Of a DNA stretch of 44,084 nucleotides, positions 38,191 to 44,084 are shown piece by piece. Position 1 is the first letter of the stretch; every line of letters starts with the position of its first letter. Under the pieces are notes generated by a model. It was not told where the DNA came from. It searched no databases and saw only the letters and a list, made by a program, of their open reading frames with translations. Source of the DNA: an uncultured Elusimicrobia bacterium. GTDB taxonomy: Bacteria > Elusimicrobiota > Elusimicrobia > Elusimicrobiales > UBA9959. The stretch spans positions 1-44,084 of the forward strand of contig CAIRNJ010000088.1 of assembly GCA_903879915.1 (NCBI GenBank), in the 5' to 3' direction. The translations under genes and the position numbers were made by a program.

Positions 38191-40467
38191 ATGATACAGA
38201 AGCTCATCCTGGAGGATTACGGCAAATTCAAAGGCCGGGAATTCGAGCTGGGGCCCTTTACCGTGGTGTACGGCCCCAACGAGGCCGGCAAAACCACGCT
38301 GTTCGACGCGCTGTTCGAGGCCGCCTGCGCCGGCGCGCCCCGGCGCGGCCAGGTGTGGGGCAGGCTGGCGGCCCGCTACGGCGAGGGCCGCAAGGCCCGG
38401 GCCTCCGGCGACGTGCAGCAGTTCGGCGACGCCGTGGAGTTCCTCGAGTTGTTCTCCATCCGCGCCGGGCAGATAAGCGTGGACGCGGAAAAAGGCGGGT
38501 CGTGGGCCGAAGCCGCCAAGAATTCCCTTTACCGGCACGGCTATAACCCGGCCGAGATAGCCGAAAAGCTGGAGAAAAGGGCCTCCACTTCCAACGCCAC
38601 CAGGCACCAGAAGAACCTTAACCGCCTTAACTCCGACCTGGCCGGGGCGCGGGAGCAGATAGCGCAGCTGCGCGGCCAGGAAGCGGCCGTGGCGGGCGCC
38701 AGAGAAGGACTTTTAAGGGTGGAAGCCGAGCTGGCGGCTTTGGAGGTCCGCAAAGCCGGCATAGAGGCCGAGCTGGCCGCCGCCGACGGCCTCCTCGAAG
38801 GCCATAAAAAAGTGCGCGCGCTGCACCAGGCCGCGCGCGACAGGGATTTTACCGCGGGAGTGATACAGGCCGAGAATAAGCTGGCTGAGCTGGCCGCCTA
38901 TAAAACGGAGGCCGTAAAAGAATACGACCTGCTGCTGGAAAAAATAGCCGAGGCGGGCCGGGGGGCGGCCGAACTGGGCGGCACCATCAACGCCGCGCTG
39001 GACACCATCGAGAAGCTGGAAACGGAAAGCTGTTCCCTGCTGGAATCGCAGCGGGCGGCGCGCCGGGCCTCCGAGACCGCGCAGAAACTCCTGCCGGAAG
39101 TCAGCAGTATTTCCTCGTTCAGGCACGGCCTGTTCGCGGTGCTGCGCCTGCCGCCCGGCCTGCGCTACGGCATCTGGGCTTTCGGCGCGGCCGGCGCCGC
39201 GCTGGGGCTTTACCTGGCGCGCCAGACGCACCTGGGCTACGCGCTGACGGTTTTTTTCGCCGCCGCCGCCTTCGCCTTCGACCGCTACCTTTACCGGCCC
39301 AAGGATTCGCCCGCCGACCTGGCCGCGGAGCGCCGGCGCCTGGAGACCGTTTATGACCAATGGGTGCGCAGGGGTTTCGAGCGCGCCGAAATAGAGCGGC
39401 CCTCCGTCACCGAAGTGATGGAGGCCATGATGAACTTTAAAAGCATGGCCGTCAGCTGGGACATGGCGGTGGAGAACAACCGCAAGGACGGCCTGGCCGC
39501 CCGCGCCGCGGTGAAAGCTTTGGAGGACAAAAGCATAGCCCTGGCGGAAGAACGGGAGAACTGCGCCCTGGCCGCGCAGGAATGGCTGATGCGCGCCGGC
39601 TGCGCCAGCCGCGACGAATATCTGCTGAAGGCCAACCAGTATAAAACCCTGGACGGCGAAGCGGCGAAGTACGCGGGCAGGGTACAAGAGCTGCTGGCGC
39701 TGGAAAGCTGCTCCTCTACGGCCGCGCTGCTGGCGCTGCTGGACAGCCGCGTGAAAGAGCTGGAAGCCGCCGGCGTGCGCGCGCGGCCCGACTACGAAAG
39801 GGATATCGCGGCCGGGGAGAGCAAAGTAAAAGAACTGGCCGCCGCCCTGCAGGCGGAAGAGGCCGCGCTGACCGCTAAAAAAATAGAGCGGGAGAACCTG
39901 ACCGCCACTTTCAACAAGGACCTGGCGAAGATCCCGGAGTCGCTTAATATTTTCCGCCGCAAAGAGTACGACCTGGAACAGGAAATAGCGGCCGACGCCC
40001 TGGCCCGCGCCGGCGCGGAGCTGGCGGCCGCCGTCTACCGGGAAATAGAGGCGGATTCCTCGCGCAAGTTCGCGGGGCTGGCGCGCGAGGTGGGCGCGAT
40101 GCTGGCCCGGGTGCTGCCGGCCTCCGACCTGCAGATAGGCAGCCTGGCGTTGGAGAGCGTGACGCTTAAGGACGCCGGCGGCGCCATGCGCGCGCTGGAC
40201 CAGCTTTCCTCCGGCACCCGCGACTGCTTCATGCTGGCGGCCCGGCTTACCCTCGCCGCCGCCGCCCGCGCTGCCGCGCCGGGCCTGCTGCTGCTCGACG
40301 ACCCCTTCTCCGCGCTGGACGAGGGGCGGCGGGCGGCCGCGCTGGACCTGCTTAAATATTTCAGGCAGGAGACCGGCTGGCAGCTGATAATTTTCACCAA
40401 GGACAGGGCGCTGCTGGCCGCGGTGAGCAAAGACCCGCAGGCGGTCTGCTGCTCGCTGGAGGCTTGA
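38191..40467 (+). CDS. YhaN-like SMC/Rad50-type ATPase with membrane hairpin in the coiled coil
   Basis: A 758-residue protein. The N-terminal ATPase half has Walker A GPNEAGKTT (28-36); the C-terminal half has the signature DQLSSGTRD and Walker B LLLLDDPFSALDEGRR. Between them lie long coiled coils (about 150-290 and 440-640, rich in Ala, Glu and Lys) broken by two hydrophobic stretches (about 325-367: LRYGIWAFGAAGAALGLYL and ALTVFFAAAAFAFDRYLY) that look like a membrane hairpin, a feature of YhaN and not of SbcC or Rad50. This would tether the complex to the membrane. The start is 1 nt after the nuclease stop. The likely role is nucleic-acid end processing; substrate not known. Confidence 0.85.
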   Translation: MIQKLILEDYGKFKGREFELGPFTVVYGPNEAGKTTLFDALFEAACAGAPRRGQVWGRLAARYGEGRKARASGDVQQFGDAVEFLELFSIRAGQISVDAEKGGSWAEAAKNSLYRHGYNPAEIAEKLEKRASTSNATRHQKNLNRLNSDLAGAREQIAQLRGQEAAVAGAREGLLRVEAELAALEVRKAGIEAELAAADGLLEGHKKVRALHQAARDRDFTAGVIQAENKLAELAAYKTEAVKEYDLLLEKIAEAGRGAAELGGTINAALDTIEKLETESCSLLESQRAARRASETAQKLLPEVSSISSFRHGLFAVLRLPPGLRYGIWAFGAAGAALGLYLARQTHLGYALTVFFAAAAFAFDRYLYRPKDSPADLAAERRRLETVYDQWVRRGFERAEIERPSVTEVMEAMMNFKSMAVSWDMAVENNRKDGLAARAAVKALEDKSIALAEERENCALAAQEWLMRAGCASRDEYLLKANQYKTLDGEAAKYAGRVQELLALESCSSTAALLALLDSRVKELEAAGVRARPDYERDIAAGESKVKELAAALQAEEAALTAKKIERENLTATFNKDLAKIPESLNIFRRKEYDLEQEIAADALARAGAELAAAVYREIEADSSRKFAGLAREVGAMLARVLPASDLQIGSLALESVTLKDAGGAMRALDQLSSGTRDCFMLAARLTLAAAARAAAPGLLLLDDPFSALDEGRRAAALDLLKYFRQETGWQLIIFTKDRALLAAVSKDPQAVCCSLEA

Positions 40468-40490
40468 GAGCGTACGGCGTGAGGAGATCC

Positions 40491-41663
40491 ATGGAAATAG
40501 AACTGAGCGAAAAACTTAAATGCTTCAAGCCTTTCCTGTTCGAGGAGCTTTACCGCAGGGAAAAAGCGGAAAGGGCGAAGGGGAAGAAGATCATAAGCCT
40601 GGCAGTGGGCGACCCCGATATCCCTACCCACAGCGGGATAGTGGACTGCGCGGTGCACGAAACGCGCAACGCCGTCAACCACCGCTACCCAAATACCAAG
40701 GGCAACGAGAACCTGCGCAAGGCCGCGGCCGAATGGCATAAAAAGCGGCACGGCCAGGTGTTCGACCATAACAAGGAGATATCCATCCTCGTGGGTTCCA
40801 AGGAAGGCATAGCGCACCTGCCGCTGGTGGTTATGAACGAGGGGGATTACTGCCTTATCCCGGACCCCACCTATCCCACCTACAGGACCGGCGTTATCCT
40901 TTCCGGGGGGCGCATGCACGACGTGCCGCTGGAAGAGAAGAACGATTTCCTGCCCGACCTGGGGAAGATCCCGCAGAAGATAGTGGACAGGACGAAACTT
41001 TTTTTCATTAATTACCCCAACAACCCCACCGGGGCCGGCGTGACCACGGCTTTCTTCAAGGAGCTGGTGCGGTGGGCCAGGAAGAACGAAATAATAATAG
41101 CGCAGGACGCCGCTTACTGCGAGCTCTATTTCGGCAAGCCCACGCCCAGCATCTTTTCGGCGCCCGGGGCCCGGGACGTGGCGGTGGAGTTCTATTCGGC
41201 CTCCAAGACCTACTGCATGGCGGGCTGGCGCGCCGGCTGGGTGGTGGGCAACAGCCGGCTGGTGTGCGCGCTCAACCAGCTTAAAGAGAACATCGATTCC
41301 GGCCAGTTCAACGCCGTGCAGAACGCCGTGGCTTACGCGCTCAGGAACCACGATAAGATAGTGCCCGGCATAAGGGAAAGGTTCAGGCTCAGGGCGGCGG
41401 CCTTCAGCCGCGGCCTTAAAGAATGCGGCTGGCGCTTCGCCGAACCCGAAGGCAGCTGCTTCATCTGGGCCAAGCCCCCGGTGAAGACCGGCTCCCTCGA
41501 CGCCGTCTGCCTGATGCTGGAGCGCATTTCGCTCCTGGCGGCGCCCGGTTCCGGCTTCGGCAGATACGGGGAGGGTTATGTAAGGTTCTCGCTCACGGAG
41601 CCCGAGCCGGTGCTGGCCGACGCGATAAAAAGAATAAAGGCGCTGGACTGGAACAAGCGCTGA
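40491..41663 (+). CDS. Class I aminotransferase, LL-diaminopimelate aminotransferase-like
   Basis: A 390-residue PLP enzyme of fold type I. Motifs: VGDPDIPTH, RYPNTKGNENLRKAAAEW, LVGSKEGIAHLPL, PDPTYPTY, NYPNNPTGAG, the PLP lysine K239 in SASKTYCMAGWRAGW, and RFSL near the C-terminus (substrate-carboxylate Arg). The GSKEGIAHLPL block and overall pattern fit the DapL group, which makes LL-diaminopimelate for lysine and cell wall in one step; alternatives are other aspartate/aromatic aminotransferases. Start at 40491 is set by GAGGAG 4 nt upstream; a TTG at 40464 overlapping the previous gene is less likely. Confidence 0.85.
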   Translation: MEIELSEKLKCFKPFLFEELYRREKAERAKGKKIISLAVGDPDIPTHSGIVDCAVHETRNAVNHRYPNTKGNENLRKAAAEWHKKRHGQVFDHNKEISILVGSKEGIAHLPLVVMNEGDYCLIPDPTYPTYRTGVILSGGRMHDVPLEEKNDFLPDLGKIPQKIVDRTKLFFINYPNNPTGAGVTTAFFKELVRWARKNEIIIAQDAAYCELYFGKPTPSIFSAPGARDVAVEFYSASKTYCMAGWRAGWVVGNSRLVCALNQLKENIDSGQFNAVQNAVAYALRNHDKIVPGIRERFRLRAAAFSRGLKECGWRFAEPEGSCFIWAKPPVKTGSLDAVCLMLERISLLAAPGSGFGRYGEGYVRFSLTEPEPVLADAIKRIKALDWNKR

Positions 41664-41686
41664 GCTCCCGCAAAAAAGGAAATATC

Positions 41687-43750
41687 ATGAACCCTCTGCT
41701 GTCCGGCGCGGCTTTGCCCAGGTACGACGAGATACGGCCCGAACACGTGGCGGAGGCCGTTGCGAAAATGGCCGAAGAGGTGGAAAAAGGGCTGGCCGTG
41801 ATCGAGGCGGATCCCAGGCCGCCGACGTGGCCCACGCTGGTGGAAGAGCTGAACACGCTGGAAGAGTGGTTCACCCGGGTCTGGTCGCCCGTAGCCCACC
41901 TTAACGCGGTGCGCAATTCCCCGGCCCTCCGGGAAGCCTACCAGGCAGCTCAGCCGCGGATAGTGGCCCTGGAGCTTAAGGTAGAGCAGTCCGCGGCTTT
42001 GTACGCGAAGCTGCTGGCGGTGAAGAACGGCCCTGAATGGGGGAAACTGGACAAGGGACAGAGGCGTTCCGTAGAGAAGCGCATCCTCTCGGCCGAACTG
42101 TCCGGCATAGCGCTGGCCGGAGAAAAAAAAGAGCGCTTCAACAAGATAGAGGAGGAACTCTCCCAGCTTTCGACCAAATATAATAATAACGTGCTGGACG
42201 CCACCAAAGAATTCAGGCTGACCCTGACCGCGGCGGCCGAAGCGGAAGGGCTGACCGATTCCATAAAGGAAATGCTGGCGCATTCCTACGCCCGGCAGAA
42301 TCCGCCCGCGAAGCCCGACCCGGCCAGCGGGCCCTGGCTGCTTACCCTTGACGCGCCGGTGTACGTGGCTTTCATGCAGTTCGGCAGCACGGCCGCGCTG
42401 CGCGAGCAACTTTACCGGGCTTTCATCTCCCGGGCCTCCTCCGGCGGCAGGGATAACACCCCGCTGATGGAGGAAATACTCAGGCTGCGCCGGGAAAAGG
42501 CCGCGCTGCTCGGCTACGGGACTTTCGCGGAGGTTTCGCTGGCCACCAAGATGGCCAAAAGCGTAGGCGAGGTCACGGAACTGCTGGAGCAGCTGCGGCA
42601 GGCTTCGCTGGCGCCCGCCAGGGAAGAGCTGAAGGAAATAACGGCGTTCGCCAACGCCGCCGGCCACGCCGGAGGGCTGAACCAGTGGGACGTGTCCTAC
42701 TGGGCCAAACGGCTGGAGGAGAAGAAGTTCGGCTACACCGACGACGAGCTGCGGCCGTACTTCTCGCTGGAAAAGGTGCTGCAGGGCATGTTCGCCGTGA
42801 CGCATAAACTGTTCGGCGTCACCATAGAGCCGGCCGACGGCGAGGCCCGGACCTGGAACCCCGACGTGCGGTTCTTCAAGGTCTTCGACGGGGCGAAAAA
42901 ACATATCGCCTCCTTCTTCCTGGACGCGTATTCGCGCCCGGAGGACAAGCGCGGCGGCGCCTGGATGAATCCCGTGGTCGGCCGCAGGGTTTCGCCGGCC
43001 GGGTTAAGGATCCCGGTGGCCGCCCTGACCTGCAATTTCACTCCGCCGGTGGGTGAGAAGCCCTCCCTGCTGTCGTTCGACGAGACCAATACGATGTTCC
43101 ACGAGTTCGGCCACGGCCTGCAGCACATGCTTACCGCCGTAGGCTACCCCGACGTGGCCGGCACCAGCGGGGTGGAGTGGGACGCCATCGAGCTGGCCAG
43201 CCAGTTCATGGAGAACTGGTGCTACCATAAAGCCACGCTGCTCGCTCTGGCCAGGCACTATAAGACCGGCGGGACGCTGCCTGAGGAAACTTTTAAAAAA
43301 ATAAAGGCCGCGCGCTCCTACCGGGCGGGCATGATAATGCTGCGGCAGCTGGGCTTCGCGCTGACCGACATGGCGCTGCACGCCGCGGAAAAGCCGGACA
43401 TAAAGGCCATAGAAAAAGAGGTGGCCGAAAAGACCGCCGTGCTGCCGCCGCTCGACGAGGACAGGTTCCTGTGCTCTTTCTCCCATATTTTCGCGGGCGC
43501 CTACGCCGCGGGCTATTACAGCTACAAATGGGCGGAGGTGCTCAGCGCCGACGCCTTCGGGGCTTTCGAGGAGGCCGGCCTGGAGGACCCCGAGGCGCTG
43601 GCGCGGACGGGGATCCGGTTCAGGGATACGGTGCTGGCGCTGGGCGGCAGCGTGCACCCGGCGGAAGTTTTTAAGTCTTTCAGGGGGCGCTCCCACAGTG
43701 CCGAAGCGCTGCTGCGCCACAGCGGCCTGCTCCGCGGTAAAAAGGAATAA
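41687..43750 (+). CDS. M3 family oligopeptidase (oligopeptidase A / PrlC-like)
   Basis: A 687-residue zinc peptidase. The active-site motif HEFGH (H472-E473-H476) lies in MFHEFGHGLQHML, with the third zinc ligand Glu in the following GVEWDAIELASQFMENW helix, and a substrate-binding SHIFAGAYAAGYYSYKWAEVL near the C-terminus. The N-terminal part (LPRYDEIRPEHVAEAV) and length match oligopeptidase A/PrlC rather than PepF. It degrades short cytoplasmic peptides, including cleaved signal peptides. No signal peptide. ATG 41687 has AAGGA 6 nt upstream and follows the aminotransferase by 23 nt; upstream frame overlaps that gene. Confidence 0.93.
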   Translation: MNPLLSGAALPRYDEIRPEHVAEAVAKMAEEVEKGLAVIEADPRPPTWPTLVEELNTLEEWFTRVWSPVAHLNAVRNSPALREAYQAAQPRIVALELKVEQSAALYAKLLAVKNGPEWGKLDKGQRRSVEKRILSAELSGIALAGEKKERFNKIEEELSQLSTKYNNNVLDATKEFRLTLTAAAEAEGLTDSIKEMLAHSYARQNPPAKPDPASGPWLLTLDAPVYVAFMQFGSTAALREQLYRAFISRASSGGRDNTPLMEEILRLRREKAALLGYGTFAEVSLATKMAKSVGEVTELLEQLRQASLAPAREELKEITAFANAAGHAGGLNQWDVSYWAKRLEEKKFGYTDDELRPYFSLEKVLQGMFAVTHKLFGVTIEPADGEARTWNPDVRFFKVFDGAKKHIASFFLDAYSRPEDKRGGAWMNPVVGRRVSPAGLRIPVAALTCNFTPPVGEKPSLLSFDETNTMFHEFGHGLQHMLTAVGYPDVAGTSGVEWDAIELASQFMENWCYHKATLLALARHYKTGGTLPEETFKKIKAARSYRAGMIMLRQLGFALTDMALHAAEKPDIKAIEKEVAEKTAVLPPLDEDRFLCSFSHIFAGAYAAGYYSYKWAEVLSADAFGAFEEAGLEDPEALARTGIRFRDTVLALGGSVHPAEVFKSFRGRSHSAEALLRHSGLLRGKKE

Positions 43751-43915
43751 AAGTTCCTGCGGCCGCGGGAAAACATGGTTCAGGGAGCCAACCTGATAAT
43801 AATAAGGCTAACCTCAGAATCCGCGCCTATATATTCATCTGTCGGGCCGGTCCGGAGTTATCCCTAACTTTATATCTTTTAAAAAAGCCTTATTAATTAA
43901 GCATTTATCTGCTCA

Positions 43916-43979
43916 GGCCTATAGCCCCAGGCCTAAGGGCCTATGTCGAAGGCCTACGGGGAGGGCCTACGAGGGCCTA
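43916..43979 (+). repeat. Six-fold GGCCTA motif array
   Basis: GGCCTA occurs at 43916, 43930, 43938, 43951, 43964 and 43974, with spacings of 14, 8, 13, 13 and 10 bp. The core GGCC is self-complementary; the last copy extends to the palindrome CCTAGG. It lies about 80 bp before the next predicted start codon. Confidence 0.7.
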
Positions 43980-43985
43980 GGCTTT

Positions 43986-44009
43986 CCCGGCCATAAAAAC
44001 ATGGCCGGG
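43986..44009. other. 9-bp perfect hairpin
   Basis: CCCGGCCAT (43986-43994) pairs with ATGGCCGGG (44001-44009) around AAAAAC. Followed by TAGGTATTT, so it might be a weak terminator, or an operator in the promoter region of the next gene. Confidence 0.5.
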
Positions 44010-44047
44010 TAGGTATTTGGCCACTTTAAGAAAGTCATGCCGGGCCG

Positions 44048-44053
44048 TATACT
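44048..44053 (+). promoter_or_regulatory. -10 placing transcription start at the last ATG
   Basis: TATACT ends 6 nt before the ATG at 44060, so a transcript from it would be leaderless. TTTAAG at 44025-44030, 17 bp upstream, is only a weak -35. Confidence 0.45.
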
Positions 44054-44059
44054 ATTGGC

Positions 44060-44084
44060 ATGACGATACTCAAAAACCTTTCCA
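44060..44084 (+). CDS. Start of a gene cut by the window end
   Basis: ATG followed by seven further codons (MTILKNLS) at the edge of the window. No ribosome-binding site precedes it. The frame is too short for identification; it is listed because the -10 immediately upstream suggests a real, leaderless start. Confidence 0.35.

Larger units (their letters stand above)
43751..44059. other. 309-bp intergenic region with AT-rich patch and motif array
   Basis: No gene is seen. From about 43790 to 43912 the sequence is unusually AT-rich for this window (runs such as TTTTAAAAAA and TTAATTAA), then comes a block of six GGCCTA motifs, a hairpin, and a -10-like TATACT just before the last start codon. 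Confidence 0.6.

Overview
The window is about 44 kb of GC-rich (roughly 60-65%) bacterial chromosome carrying mostly housekeeping and envelope genes, with no phage, plasmid or CRISPR content. Several exported proteins end in predicted outer-membrane beta-barrels (CsgG-like, DUF5916-like, and a 920-residue protein), so the cell is a diderm. The gene set (LL-diaminopimelate aminotransferase-like enzyme, Ycf46-like AAA protein, paired YhaO/YhaN-like proteins, several GT-C glycosyltransferases) would fit a deep-branching lineage such as Elusimicrobiota, but this is an impression from gene content and not a tested placement.

Layout. 1-5.6 kb: phosphate uptake. The end of pstS and a terminator are followed by pstC-pstA-pstB-phoU and then by a DUF47-pit operon. 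Both operons start with an 11-bp-periodic, four-unit PHO-box-like array ending 10 bp before a -10 hexamer, so one PhoB-type regulator probably controls both. A convergent gene encodes an unusual exported PAP2 acid phosphatase-rhodanese fusion. 7-12.8 kb: alaS, tRNA-Arg(CCG), a Ycf46-like AAA ATPase whose ATG lies 8 nt after the tRNA CCA, and an SDR/DUF2867 protein.

13-18.5 kb: a cellulose-like exopolysaccharide locus. A BcsA-like GT2 synthase without PilZ, two small overlapping ferritin-like helical-hairpin genes and an exported barrel-like protein converge on bcsG (cellulose phosphoethanolamine transferase) and a membrane-anchored GH26 hydrolase. BcsB, BcsC, BcsZ, BcsE and BcsF are not seen. 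This is a candidate non-canonical phosphoethanolamine-modified glucan system.

18.5-31.3 kb: an exported calcineurin-like phosphoesterase and a minus-strand series of envelope genes: CsgG-like protein, degenerate nucleotidase-like protein with a barrel-like C-terminus, two GT-C glycosyltransferases, a small hypothetical protein and a DUF5916 protein. Three copies of a short intergenic repeat (about 12.9, 19.9 and 28.3 kb) occur only in gene-free DNA.

31.5-35.3 kb: a YtrA-type GntR regulator, ABC ATPase and permease operon with a consensus sigma70 promoter. Divergent from it, a second promoter with identical hexamers and spacing reads into about 370 nt without a credible gene, including about 31 degenerate tandem pentanucleotides (YRGYG), and ends at an intrinsic terminator. 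This is the best candidate for an undescribed element, probably a non-coding RNA. 35.3-43.8 kb: a third GT-C protein, a YhaO/YhaN-like nuclease-ATPase pair, a DapL-like aminotransferase and an M3 oligopeptidase. The window ends with an AT-rich stretch, six GGCCTA motifs, a hairpin and the first codons of a possible leaderless gene.
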